Shown: one piece after another, positions 25,720 to 37,522 of the stretch
How positions within the stretch are numbered: the first letter of the stretch is position 1
Layout of the letters: each line of letters opens with the position of its first letter
Assembly: GCF_008017545.1 (NCBI RefSeq)
Contig: NZ_VRTZ01000001.1
Span: forward strand, 640,081-704,080
Length of the DNA stretch: 64,000 bases
Direction of reading: 5' to 3'
From: Homoserinibacter sp. GY 40078
Lineage (GTDB): Bacteria > Actinomycetota > Actinomycetes > Actinomycetales > Microbacteriaceae
Translations under genes and position numbers: made by a program
The notes under the pieces: generated by a model
What the model was told of the DNA's origin: nothing
Databases searched by the model: none
The model's input: only the letters and a program-made list of their open reading frames with translations

Positions 25720-26019
25720 TCAGGAGTGCGGTCGCGGCTCGACGCCGAGGCGGTCGCACGCCTCGTCGTAGAGGAGGACGATCTCGGCGCGAATCTCGGG
25801 GCGCAGGCTCAGCTCACGCGACCACGGGATCCGCAGCTCGCCGGGCACACCCGTGGTCGTGTAGCTCCAGGTTCCGCCCCGGTGATCGAGATCGACCATC
25901 GTGGCCGTCGTGGGCTCGATGCCTGCGAAGGCGCGCACGATGAGCAGATTGTCGTCGGTGTGGTCGTCGTTCATGTGCGACAGCACCGCCTGGACCACCT
26001 CGGGGGAGAAGACGCTCAC
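25720..26019 (-). CDS. DUF2470-domain protein (heme-utilisation-type)
   Basis: 99 residues. The segment VQAVLSHMNDDHTDDNLLIV is the recognisable DUF2470/HugZ C-terminal motif (MNxDH); the domain occurs in proteins linked to heme iron release. As a stand-alone domain next to a heme oxygenase gene, a role in heme handling is likely but unproven. GTG start: a TAGCGT -10 (26026-26031 on the minus strand) lies 6 bases upstream, so leaderless. Confidence 0.82.
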   Translation of the reverse strand: MSVFSPEVVQAVLSHMNDDHTDDNLLIVRAFAGIEPTTATMVDLDHRGGTWSYTTTGVPGELRIPWSRELSLRPEIRAEIVLLYDEACDRLGVEPRPHS

Positions 26020-26054
26020 GCGTCCACGCTAGACCACGCCCCGCGGCCCCACGC

Positions 26055-27563
26055 TCAGCTCGAGAAGTCGACGGCGAGCTGCGCCAGTAGGCGTGCCCCA
26101 TATCCGGTGGCACCCGCCGAGCGCCACGCGTCGTCGACCGGCGACTGCATGGTGCCGGCGATGTCGAGGTGCGCCCACGGGCGCCCATCCACGAAGTGTT
26201 CGAGGAACAGCGCTGCCGTGGTGGCTCCCGCATAGGGGCCGCCGAGGTTCGAGATGTCGGCCACCGCCGAGTCGAGCTGTGAGCGATAGGCACGCTCGAG
26301 CGGCAGCCTCCACGCCGACTCGCCCGTCGTCGCGGATGCCGACTCGACGGCTGCGAGCAGCGCGTCGTCGTTGCCGAACAGCGCGGCGGTGCGGGTGCCG
26401 AGCGCCATGAGCGACGCTCCCGTGAGCGTCGCGATGTCGACGATCGCATCCGGTTCCCACTCGCTCGCGAGCACGAGCGCATCCATCATCGCGAGGCGCC
26501 CCTCGGCATCCGTGTTCTTCACCTCGACGGTCGTGCCGTCGCGTGCCGTGAGCACGTCGCCCAGCTTGTAGGCGGATCCGGAGGGCATGTTGTCGGTGCA
26601 CATGAGCCAGGCGGTGGTCTCGGATGCCGACCCCAGCTCGTCGAGCGCCGTGAAGGCCCCCAGGATCGCACCTGCGCCACCCATGTCCATCTTCATGAGC
26701 AGATGCATCGGATCCGAGGGCTTCAACGAGATGCCGCCCGAGTCGTAGGTGAGGCCCTTGCCCACGAGGGCGAGTCGTCGGCCGCCCTCGCGGCCGGCAT
26801 GGCGCAGGCGCACCATCACCGGCTCCTCCTCGCTGCCGGCGTTCACGCCGAGGATGCCGCCGCAGCGCAGCTCGAGGAGCTGCTCGCGCCCGAAGAGCTC
26901 GACCTCGAAGCCGAATCGCGCGCCGAGTTCTACCGCGACCCGCCCGATGTCGGATGCGGTGAGGTGACCGGGCGGGGTGTTGGCGAGGTCGCGCGCCACG
27001 GAGGCGGCATGCACCGTCGCTCGCGCACGCGCGACGCCCGCGGCGAGGGCGGCGGGGTCGGCCCCCTCGACGGTGATGCTGACCGCATCGAGCGGCGGCT
27101 CGGCGGTCGTGGTCTTGAGCGGACGGTAGCGGTAGCGCGCGAGCACCACACCCTCGGCGAGGGCCTGGCCCGCCGCGGCGTCGTCCACGGGCCCGCTCGT
27201 CGTGAGTTCGAGCGACACACGCCGCAGCGAAGCCGTCGCCCGGGCGAACGCGGCCGCGATGTCGCGGAGCGCGTCGGGTGTGAGCGCCTCCGGGTCGCCG
27301 ATCCCTACGGCGACGAGCGCGGGCCCGGATGCGGTGGGGATCACGAGGGTCTGACCGGGTCGGGCGCCGAAGCCGGCGCGCGTGAGGGCGGCGCGATCGA
27401 AGCCGAGCCCCTCCGCGACATCGCCCGACGAAGCGACCGTGATGCCGATCGCCTCCGTGTCGTCGGGGGTGCTCGACGAGACTTCGAGCGCATCGATCCA
27501 CGCGACCGAGGGGACCGCCGTGAATCCGGGGGTCAGCAGTTCTCCGGGCGAGCGAGCGACCAT
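26055..27563 (-). CDS. pepA: Leucyl aminopeptidase (M17 family)
   Basis: 502 residues. The M17 signature NTDAEGRL and the metal-binding LVGKGLTYDSGGISLK are intact, so it should be an active dizinc/manganese aminopeptidase releasing N-terminal residues. The N-terminal regulatory domain (about 1-160) is also present. ATG 27563 overlaps the stop of the MFS transporter gene (ATGA), so it is translated as the second gene of that unit. The long upstream open frame is a shadow. Confidence 0.94.
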   Translation of the reverse strand: MVARSPGELLTPGFTAVPSVAWIDALEVSSSTPDDTEAIGITVASSGDVAEGLGFDRAALTRAGFGARPGQTLVIPTASGPALVAVGIGDPEALTPDALRDIAAAFARATASLRRVSLELTTSGPVDDAAAGQALAEGVVLARYRYRPLKTTTAEPPLDAVSITVEGADPAALAAGVARARATVHAASVARDLANTPPGHLTASDIGRVAVELGARFGFEVELFGREQLLELRCGGILGVNAGSEEEPVMVRLRHAGREGGRRLALVGKGLTYDSGGISLKPSDPMHLLMKMDMGGAGAILGAFTALDELGSASETTAWLMCTDNMPSGSAYKLGDVLTARDGTTVEVKNTDAEGRLAMMDALVLASEWEPDAIVDIATLTGASLMALGTRTAALFGNDDALLAAVESASATTGESAWRLPLERAYRSQLDSAVADISNLGGPYAGATTAALFLEHFVDGRPWAHLDIAGTMQSPVDDAWRSAGATGYGARLLAQLAVDFSS

Positions 27564-29209
27564 CAGACCTCCACCTCCTCGGGTTCGAGGATCGCATCCG
27601 GATCGTCCGGCTCCACCTGCTCGGGCAGTTCGTCCATGCCCTTGTCGGGCATGCGCGTCGCAGGCACGATCGCCAGCAGCGCGAGCACCGCGAGGGCGAG
27701 CAGCGACAGCTGCAGCGCACGCAGGCGCGCCTCCTCGTTGATCCGCACCGCCTCGGCGAGCTCCTCGCCGCTTGCACCGGTGTCGGCGAGCGTCTGCTCG
27801 AGCTGGTCGTTGGTGATGAAGTTGATGTTGTCGAGGTTCACCTGCTCGACGACCGCCGGGGTGAGCACGGGGCTCTCGTCGACCTTCGAGACGACGAGCC
27901 CGCCGAGCACGCTCACCGCGAAGACGCTGATCACGGCGATGCCGACGGAGCCCGACAGGTTGTGCACGAGGCCGCGCCAGGCGCCGACGTCGCCCGCGAG
28001 CTCCTTGGGGGCGCGCGACAGGAGCGTGTTGAACACGAGCGCGACGATGGAGCCCTGCCCGAGGCCGAGCAGGATGAGCCCGACGACGATGAGCGCCTGC
28101 CCCCACGAGTTCTGGATGCTGAACGCCAGCAGCGTCAGCGCTCCGGCCACGACCACGAAGCCCGCCGTGCCGATGTGCCGGGGGCGGAAGCGCCCGTAGA
28201 GGGTCGCGATGAACGTCGAGGCGAGGAAGATCGAGAGCGTGTACGGGATGATCGAGAAGCTCGTCTCGATGCCCGTGAGCCCCTGCACCACCTGCATGTA
28301 GAGGGGGATGACGAAGTTCGCGGCGGTGCCGACGAACAGCATGATCGCCATGCAGGCCGTGATCATGAGCTCGCGGTTCGAGCGCAGCACCCGCAGGTCG
28401 AAGATGCGGGCGCGCTTCGCCTCCTGGCGCCTGCGGATCCAGACGAAGAACACCTGACCGCCGACGAGGCCGAGCACCACGAGCACCGGTGCGGGGGAGA
28501 GCCCGAGGATCGAGAACGGGGCGCCGTCCGTGGCCATCACGAGGCCCCACGGCTCGAGGCCCGAGCACCCGAAGCTCAGGAGGATGATCGACACCGCGGC
28601 GATGACCGCACCGGTCCAGTCGATCTGCAGCAGCGGCTGCGACGGCACCTTCTTGAGCGTGAAGCTCAGCAGCAGGTTGACCACCGCGAGTCCGACCATC
28701 ATCGCGAATGACCAGCGCCATCCGATCGTCGTCGCGAACGAGCCCGCCACGAGCAGCGCGAGCACTCCCGCGGCGGGGATCGCGGCGGCGAGCAGGCCGA
28801 TCGCCACCCCCTGCTGGCTGCCGCGGTAGTTCGTGGCGATGAACACGGTGAGGGCGGGCGCGATGAGCGCGATGACCGACCCGGAGGCCGCCTGCGAGAC
28901 GAACAGCACCGTGCCGTTGGGGGCGAGGGCGATCCCGAGCATGGCGAGGCCGTGGATCACGAGAGCGATCTGGAACACGCCCTTGCTGCCGAAGCGCGCT
29001 CCGACCTTGGCCCCGAGCAGGATGAACGCCGCCATCGAGAAGGTCCCCGCGGTGATCGCCGTTCCGACGCTCGTCGCCGCGATGCCGAGGTCGGTGGTGA
29101 TGCCTGCCATCGACACGGTCAGGGCGTTGACCGCGAACGACGCCTGGATCTGCGTCAATACGACGATCACGAGCGGCAGCCAGGACGTCTTCTGGGTGGT
29201 GGTGGTCAC
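27563..29209 (-). CDS. MFS multidrug-type transporter, DHA2 family (14-TM)
   Basis: 548 residues with about 14 TM segments. The N-terminus VTTTTQKTSWLPLVIVVLTQ then NALTVSMAGITTDLG, and the SRAPKELAGDVGAWRGLVHN motif in the later half, fit a drug:H+ antiporter of the DHA2 subfamily. Substrate unknown. The C-terminal acidic tail follows the last helix. GTG start 29209; upstream gene is on the other strand. Confidence 0.8.
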   Translation of the reverse strand: MTTTTQKTSWLPLVIVVLTQIQASFAVNALTVSMAGITTDLGIAATSVGTAITAGTFSMAAFILLGAKVGARFGSKGVFQIALVIHGLAMLGIALAPNGTVLFVSQAASGSVIALIAPALTVFIATNYRGSQQGVAIGLLAAAIPAAGVLALLVAGSFATTIGWRWSFAMMVGLAVVNLLLSFTLKKVPSQPLLQIDWTGAVIAAVSIILLSFGCSGLEPWGLVMATDGAPFSILGLSPAPVLVVLGLVGGQVFFVWIRRRQEAKRARIFDLRVLRSNRELMITACMAIMLFVGTAANFVIPLYMQVVQGLTGIETSFSIIPYTLSIFLASTFIATLYGRFRPRHIGTAGFVVVAGALTLLAFSIQNSWGQALIVVGLILLGLGQGSIVALVFNTLLSRAPKELAGDVGAWRGLVHNLSGSVGIAVISVFAVSVLGGLVVSKVDESPVLTPAVVEQVNLDNINFITNDQLEQTLADTGASGEELAEAVRINEEARLRALQLSLLALAVLALLAIVPATRMPDKGMDELPEQVEPDDPDAILEPEEVEV

Positions 29210-29317
29210 TCCGTGCTCCTTATGCGAAACACCGCGTCGTCAACCTCTGACCGCGTGGTGAGGCTCAGTCTGTCGCACGTATGGCTACAACGGAACACCT
29301 CCGATAACGTCAGGGGC

Positions 29318-30877
29318 ATGTCCGAATCCGCGACAACGCTCGTGATCCTCGGACTCGCCGTGCTGGCCTTCATCTCGGGCCGTATTCCGACCGGGATCGT
29401 GGCGCTCGGGGTCGCTCTCGCACTCGCGGCGACCGGCATCCTTGAGCTGCCGCAGGCGTTCGCGGGCTTCGCCGATCCCTCGGTGGTGCTCATCGCGGCG
29501 CTGTTCGTCGTGGCGGAGGGCCTCGACGCCTCCGGGCTCACCGCCTGGACGGGCCGGCTGCTCGTCCGACGCGGCGGTGGCAACCCGGTCGTGCTGACCG
29601 TGTTCGTCATGCTCGTCGTCGCGCTCCTCTCGGCACTCATCACGCCGAATGGCGCGGTCGCCGCGCTGCTGCCCGTGGTCGTCGTCATCGCACGCCGCAT
29701 CGAGGTGCCGCCCGCACTCCTGCTGCTCCCCCTCGCCTTCGGCGCGCATGCGGGTGCACTGCTCACGCTCACGGGGAGCCCCGTCAACGTGATCGTCTCG
29801 GAGTTCGCGGCGGATGCCGCGGGCCACGGCTTCGGATTCTTCGAGTTCACGATCGTCGGCGCACCGCTGCTCGTGGGCAGCATCCTCATCGCGGCGCTGT
29901 TCGGGCGACGACTCATCCCCGCGCGGAGCCCGGCGACGATGTCGCGCGACCTGACCGAACATCCGAGCGTGCTGTTGCGCGAGTACCCGGCCGCGGCGAG
30001 CGCCGAGGTCGACCGCGAGGCGGGCGTCGCGGAGGTACTCGTGGCCCCGCGGTCGGGTCTCATCGGCGAGCGCGTCTTTCCGGGGATGGTCACCGACAGC
30101 GGCGAGCTCGTGATCGTGGCCGTCTCGCGGGGAGGCGAGCAGCTGCCCGCGGGCGAGGTGGTGCTTCGCGCGGGCGACGTGCTGCTGCTGCAGGGATCGT
30201 GGGATGCGCTCGACCGCAACGTCGTCGATCCCGACGTGCTCGTGGTCGACGCGCCGGATGCAGTGCGTCGGCAGGCGGCGCCGCTCGGCTGGCGCGCTGG
30301 GGTGGCGATCGCGATCCTCGCGGCGATGGTCGTGCTGCTCGCGACAGGTCTTCTGCCGCCCGCCGTCACGGGTCTGCTCGCGGCGATCGCGATGGTGCTG
30401 ACCGGCGTCGTGCCGGTCACTCGCGCGCACCGGGCGATCAGCTGGTCGACGATCCTGCTGGTCGCCGGAATGATCCCGATGTCGACGGCGATCACCGAAA
30501 CGGGCACGGCGGCGACCATCGCGACGGCGCTCGTGGATGCCCTCGGCTCCGCCGGCCCCACGGTGGTGCTGCTCGCCCTGTGTGTGGTGGCGCTGATCTT
30601 CGGGCAGCTGATCTCGAACACGGCGACCGTGCTGATCCTCGCGCCGATCTCGGTCTCGGTCGCGACGACGCTCGGGCTCTCGCCGCTGCCGTTCCTCATG
30701 GGCGTCGGCGTGGTGTGCGCGGCTGCGTTCCTCACGCCCGTCGCGACACCCGCGAACTTCATGGTGAAGGATCCCGCGGGGCTGCGGTTCGGCGACTACT
30801 GGAAGCTCGGGCTTCCGCTCATGGCGCTCTTCCTCGCCGTGGCCGTGCTGCTCGTACCGCTCGTCTGGCCGTTCTGA
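29318..30877 (+). CDS. SLC13/DASS-type ion transporter with central TrkA-C domain
   Basis: 519 residues. Divalent-anion:sodium symporter fold in two halves with the ITPNGAVAALLPV and ISNTATVLILAPIS motifs (re-entrant SNT). A cytosolic TrkA_C-like domain (about residues 220-310, VLVAPRSGLIGERVFP) divides them, an arrangement common in bacterial sulfate or small-molecule carriers of the SAC1 type. Substrate unknown. Leaderless: TAACGT ends 7 bases before ATG. Confidence 0.78.
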   Translation: MSESATTLVILGLAVLAFISGRIPTGIVALGVALALAATGILELPQAFAGFADPSVVLIAALFVVAEGLDASGLTAWTGRLLVRRGGGNPVVLTVFVMLVVALLSALITPNGAVAALLPVVVVIARRIEVPPALLLLPLAFGAHAGALLTLTGSPVNVIVSEFAADAAGHGFGFFEFTIVGAPLLVGSILIAALFGRRLIPARSPATMSRDLTEHPSVLLREYPAAASAEVDREAGVAEVLVAPRSGLIGERVFPGMVTDSGELVIVAVSRGGEQLPAGEVVLRAGDVLLLQGSWDALDRNVVDPDVLVVDAPDAVRRQAAPLGWRAGVAIAILAAMVVLLATGLLPPAVTGLLAAIAMVLTGVVPVTRAHRAISWSTILLVAGMIPMSTAITETGTAATIATALVDALGSAGPTVVLLALCVVALIFGQLISNTATVLILAPISVSVATTLGLSPLPFLMGVGVVCAAAFLTPVATPANFMVKDPAGLRFGDYWKLGLPLMALFLAVAVLLVPLVWPF

Positions 30878-30884
30878 CCCGGCG

Positions 30885-32299
30885 TCAGCCGAGATCCGCG
30901 AGCACGGTGCGGGCCACGTTCCATCCGCCCATCCCGTGGGATCCGCCCGCGGGCAGCGCCGACGACGAGCACACGTAGACGCCCGGGATCGGCAGGCGCC
31001 ACGGCGCGAGCGAGATGCGGGGGCGCGACAGCATCTGCCGCCAGTCGGCCGAACCGCCGCCGATGTCGCCTCCGACGAGGTTGGCGTTCCACGCCTCGAG
31101 CGCGGCAGGCGGCATGACGTGACGGGCGAGCACGCGCTCGCGGAATCCGGGGGCGGCGGCCTCGATGCGCGACTCGATCGCATCCGTCATGTCGTGGCTC
31201 GAACCGTTCGGCACGTGGCAGTACGCCCACAGGGTGTGCCGGCCGGCGGGTGCGCGCGTGGGGTCGGCGGCGGTCGCCTGCACGGCGATCACGAAGGGAT
31301 CGTCGGGGTGCCCGCCCCGGGCGACTCGGCGTTCCGACTCCGCGATGGAGCGCGATGACGCGCCGAGATGGACCGTACCGACGCCTGCAAGGCGTTCGTC
31401 GCGCCAGGGGACGGGTGCGTCGAGCGCCCAGTCGACCTTGAACACGCCGGGGGCGTAGCGCCACCGGTCGAGGCGCCGACGGAAGCCGGAGGGCAGTGTG
31501 TCGCCCGCAATCTGGACGATCTGGCGGGGCGTGAGGTCGAGCAGCACGGCTCGCGCCTCGGGCAGCTCGTCGAGCGAACGCACGCGGTGACCGGTGCGCA
31601 CCTCGCCGCCGAGACTGCGGATGTGCGTGACGAGCGCATCCGCGACCGACTGCGATCCGCCGACCGCGACCGGCCAACCCACCCCGTGGGCGAGCGCCGC
31701 CAGGAACACCCCGAACACGGAGGTCAGCGGGGCCCCGAGCGGCAGGGTCGAGTGGGCCGCGAGGCCGGCGAAGAGCGCACGAGTCGGCTCGTCGCGGAAC
31801 ACGAGGCGGTTTGTGAAAGTGGCCGGAGCGGAGCCGTGCAGCCCGACCGCGAGCAGCTCGCGCAGGGCGTGGGGCGGCATCGCGGTGGGGTCGAGCACCG
31901 ATGCGGCGACGCGTTCCCAGTGCGCGCCGAGCCATCCCGGCCCGCGCAGCCAGGCGCGTCCGTCACGCCCCAGCTCCTCCGCGGTCTGTGCGGCCGAGCG
32001 ATGCAGCAGCGTCGCGCCGCCCGCATGCACATGGCCGAGTGGCGTCTCCGGATGGGCGAACCGCAGTCCCTCCCGGTCGAGCCCGATCGCGCGGAAGGCG
32101 GGCGACCCGGCGGCGAGTGGCAGCACGGTCGCGCCGATGTCGTGCCGGAAGCCGGGCAGCGTGACCTCTTCGGTGCGGAGCGCACCGCCCGGAACGTCCG
32201 CCGCCTCGAGCACGAGCACCGACATGCCGGCCTCGGCGAGCGCAGCCGCCGCGACGAGCCCGTTCGGGCCCGCACCCACGACGACCGCGTCGAGCTCGG

Positions 32300-32303
<4 letters not shown>
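30885..32303 (-). CDS. Phytoene-desaturase-like FAD oxidoreductase
   Basis: 472 residues of the COG1233 family (CrtI-like). An N-terminal FAD Rossmann motif VVVGAGPNGLVAAAALAEAG, the GGALRTEEVTLPGFRHDIGA region and a C-terminal ALPAGGSHGMGGWNVARTVL (FAD-proximal GG) are present. Such proteins include retinol-saturase-type and PYROXD2-like oxidases; substrate unknown. Start GTG 32303 overlaps the copA stop by 4 bases (GTGA), making it the fourth gene of the copZ-ctaG-copA unit. It is distinct from CrtI (48898-50454). Confidence 0.8.
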
Positions 32304-34515
<2,212 letters not shown>

Positions 34516-34519
<4 letters not shown>

Positions 34520-36558
34520 CGTTCGCCTCCCGGGGCGCTTCCCACGCCCGCGGCGCCGCGGCGTTCCGCGAGCTTGGCGAGCATGTCGTTGTAGGCGTCG
34601 AACTCGTCGTCGAGTCCACGATCGAGGTGGCGGTCGGTGCGCGTGGCCTCCCGCTGATCCTGCCGGGCCCACTGGATGCCGAGCGCGATGACGACGATCA
34701 GCAGCGGCAGCTCGCCGCCCGCCCACGCGACGCCGCCGCCCAGATACTGCGACGCCATCAGGTCGTCGGCCCACGGCTGGTCGAGCGAGAGGTAGTAGTT
34801 CTCGGCGATCGGCGTCGTGGCGGTCATGAGGGCGATGCCGAAGAAGGCATGGAACGGCATCGCGGCGAGCACGAGGCCGAGCTTGCCGAGCGGCGGGAGC
34901 GGACGCGGGGGCCGGTCGACGCCGATCACGAGCCAGTAGAAGAGGTACCCGACGATCAGGAAGTGCAGGTTCATGAGCTGGTGCGCCCAGTGGTACCGCA
35001 CGGCGTCCTCGAAGATCGAGGAGAAGTACAGGCCGTAGTACGAGCCGATGAAGAGCACGAACACGACGAGCGGATTGGTGAGCACGCGCAGCAGCGGCCA
35101 GTGCATGACCCGCACGATCCACTCGTGCATGCCGTCGGCCGCCGGCGCACGGCGCGGGGTCGTGGCCCGCAGCAACAGAGTCACGACACCGCCGAGCGAG
35201 AGCAGCACCGGGGCGAGCATGTTGAGCCCCATGTGCACGATCATGTGGACCCCGAAATCGGAGCCCGAGTACATGCCGAATCCGGAGCTCGTCGCCACGA
35301 CCACGACGATCCATCCGAGCACCCACGAGATCGTGCGACCGAGGGGCCAGCGCACGCCCTTGCCCCGAGCCGACCGGAGGGCGACCAGGTAGACCGTGAT
35401 CCCCGCGGTCGCGATGACCGCGAACAGGATGTTGAGACGCCAGCCGCCGACGAGCGTCGCGAAGCTCGGGGCGTCCGGTAGCTCGAACCCCAGGAAGACC
35501 TGGCTGATGCTCGTGGGCACGAAGTACTGCGGCGGCGGGATGCGCGTCATCACCACGGTCAGCGCCACGAACGCGGATGCCAGCACAGCGCCCGCGGCAA
35601 GCGCCCGGCCGATCCGGCGGTCGGTGAGGCGGCCACGGCGCCACGCGACGGCGCACGCTGCGGCGATCCCGCCCGCCACCACGTCGACCGCGAGGCGGAG
35701 CGCGATCAGCAGCCCCGTCGGAGTCGCCGCGAATTCGCCGCCCACGAGCTTGAAGCCGGCGAGCACGAGTTCCGACGCGATGATGAGCGGGAAGGCGACC
35801 GCGAGCACCGCACCCGCGCGCCCGAGCGTCTCGGGTCGGAGCAGGCGACCGGTCGCGCGACGGATCGCCAGCACGACCGCGACCCCATACGCGACGGTCC
35901 CCGAGACGGCCAGCAGCACGCCGGCATCCGACCCGAAGTCGTGGCCCGGGCCGACGAGGATCTGCCCGACCACGATGGGTGCGAGCAGGGCGATGGCCGA
36001 CGCCCAGAGGGCGATGAGCAGCGTGCGCCAGCGCGAGGCGAACGCGATCACGCCGAACGCCAGGAACCCGGCCGCCGCCGTGATGATCCATGCCTGCGGC
36101 AGGTAAGCGGCCTCCACGAGGAAGCCGAGACCGCCGGGCTCGAGGAGTCGCGCGAGCGGCTGACCGTTCGCATCCGCCGCGTCGACGGCGACGAGCACGG
36201 TGGCCGTGAGCGCCCAGACGAGCGAGGAGATACGGGCGATGCGCCATTCCGGCTCGGCGGCGAGGGGGAGTCGGGAGGGACGCGGGCGGGCGAGTAGGAA
36301 CAGCAGCGCGACGAGGCTGCCGATGGTGAGCATCGAGGCGAGCTCGACCACGACGCGCAGGCCGGTGGAGAGCACGGAGATCTCGAGTCCCGGGTATCCG
36401 CGGAAGATCGCGTCGTAGGGGGTGGTGCCGAGCGCGACGACGGTCGCGAGGGGGACGCCCAGAGCGATGACGGCGGCGGCGATGCCGACCGTCAGCGGAA
36501 CGGCCACCGGTCTGCGGCCGGTGGCGTGGTCGTAGGCGGGCAGCTCGGTGGTCGTCAC
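34516..36558 (-). CDS. ctaG: CopD-CtaG fused copper import / cytochrome oxidase assembly protein
   Basis: 680 residues, about 13-15 TM. The first half is CopD-like (FLVEAAYLPQAWIITAAAGF, GHDFGSDAGVLLA); the second is caa3_CtaG with the His-rich elements FGVHMIVHMGLNMLAP, HWAHQLMNLHFLIVGYLFYW and AMPFHAFFGIALMTATTPI. It is expected to deliver or take up copper for oxidase assembly. GTG 36558 overlaps the copZ stop by 4 bases, so copZ-ctaG-copA are coupled. A histidine-poor paralogue lies at 19618-21186. Confidence 0.88.
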
Positions 36559-36761
36559 GGGCGGATGCTGTAGCCCGCGTCGTCGACGGCGGCGGAGACG
36601 GCCGCCTCGTCCAGCACGCCCTCGAAGTCGATCGACGCGGTCTCGGTGAGGAGGTCGACGCTCACGCCGGTCACGCCCGGTACACCCTGAATCGCACCGG
36701 CGACGGCGGCACGGCAGTGGCTGCAGCTCATCCCGTCGACGTGGCGTTCGATCGTGGGCAT
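36555..36761 (-). CDS. copZ: Copper chaperone CopZ-like HMA protein
   Basis: 68 residues, one HMA domain, MPTIERHVDGMSCSHCRAAV with the Cu-binding CSHC at about 13-16 and the ferredoxin-like fold signature GVPGVTGVSVDLLTETA. It passes Cu(I) to CopA, encoded two genes downstream. First gene of the unit; GAGGAG lies before ATG 36761. The promoter's -10 coincides with the operator at 36811-36823. Confidence 0.92.
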   Translation of the reverse strand: MPTIERHVDGMSCSHCRAAVAGAIQGVPGVTGVSVDLLTETASIDFEGVLDEAAVSAAVDDAGYSIRP

Positions 36762-36807
36762 TGGGGTCTCCTCACGGGTGGCGCCGCGGGTTCCGGCGCG
36801 ACCCCTA

Positions 36808-36823
36808 ATTCTACATCCGGTAG
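36808..36823 (-). promoter_or_regulatory. copZ operator-promoter, BlaI-type (site 1)
   Basis: Read in the direction of copZ: CTAC-CGGAT-GTAGAAT. The inverted repeat CTAC/GTAG has a 5-base spacer and its downstream half merges into a -10 box TAGAAT (+ strand 36808-36813). The TSS would lie near 36800, 40 bases before the copZ start. Repressor proposed: the BlaI-family protein at 39903-40274. Inferred from four matching sites. Confidence 0.72.
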
Positions 36824-36852
36824 TCGAGGCGCCCGCTGGATGGTAGCTTCTT

Positions 36853-36868
36853 CTACGTTCAGTAGAGA
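36853..36868 (+). promoter_or_regulatory. Operator upstream of the DUF5134 gene (site 2)
   Basis: CTAC-GTTCA-GTAG (36853-36865) runs into TAGAGA (36863-36868), a weak -10, before the ATG at 36893. Same orientation and spacing relative to transcription as the copZ, ycnI and blaI sites, in the shared divergent copZ/DUF5134 intergenic region. Confidence 0.68.
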
Positions 36869-36892
36869 CGGCGTTCGGGAGGCGGAGGCTCG

Positions 36893-37450
36893 ATGCTCCA
36901 CGATCCCGCCGTGGCCTGGGTGTTCACCGTGATCTTCGGGGCGACCGGCGTCTACTCGGTCGTGCTGACGATCATTGACCGCCGCCTCATCGAGCGGGTC
37001 ATGCACGGCCTGCACATCCTGATGTCGCTCGCCATGATCGCGATGGCTTGGGCGCTGTCGGTGCCGACTCTCCCGCAGGTGCTCGTGTTCTCGATCGGGG
37101 CGCTCTACTGCGCGGCGATCTGGGTGCGCTCCTTGCTGCGCGGAGGCACGGGTATCGCCGAGCATCCGCCGTGGATGCTCGGCTATCACGCGCTCATGAT
37201 GCTCGCCATGGTCTGGATGGTCGCGCCTGGCACGGCGGGCCAGCATGTGACCCTTCCGGCGGCGCTCGCCGCGACCGGCGCGCTGGGTGCCGCGGGGCTC
37301 TACGCGGGGGTGGCGGTCGCGGTGGCGGATGCGGCGGTGTGCCTTGTGCGTCGTCCGCCGCGTACGGCGTTGCACGTCTCCGACGACGTCTCCACCGCCG
37401 CGATGGGTATCGGTATGGGTGCGATGACCCTGGCGATGGCGTTTGCGTGA
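36893..37450 (+). CDS. DUF5134 multi-pass membrane protein
   Basis: 185 residues with five or six TM helices and the HGLHILMSLAMIAMAW plus CAAIWVRSLLRGG segments of actinobacterial DUF5134. Several Met and His residues lie in or beside the helices (LMSLAMIAMA; GYHALMMLAMVWM), which could coordinate Cu(I). Divergent from copZ and carrying its own copper-type operator; function unknown but copper-linked by context. Confidence 0.78.
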   Translation: MLHDPAVAWVFTVIFGATGVYSVVLTIIDRRLIERVMHGLHILMSLAMIAMAWALSVPTLPQVLVFSIGALYCAAIWVRSLLRGGTGIAEHPPWMLGYHALMMLAMVWMVAPGTAGQHVTLPAALAATGALGAAGLYAGVAVAVADAAVCLVRRPPRTALHVSDDVSTAAMGIGMGAMTLAMAFA

Positions 37451-37466
37451 CCGCCGATGCAGTACT

Positions 37467-37482
37467 CTACTGAATGTAGAAC
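37467..37482 (+). promoter_or_regulatory. Operator upstream of ycnI-copCD (site 3)
   Basis: CTAC-TGAAT-GTAG (37467-37479) merging into TAGAAC (37477-37482) about 40 bases before the ycnI start. On the complementary strand the core reads CTACATTCAGTAG, which shares ATTCA/GTTCA centres with sites 2 and 4. Confidence 0.7.
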
Positions 37483-37522
37483 TACGGGGTCCCGCCCCGC
37501 GACCGAGAGGATCCTGCCCCGC

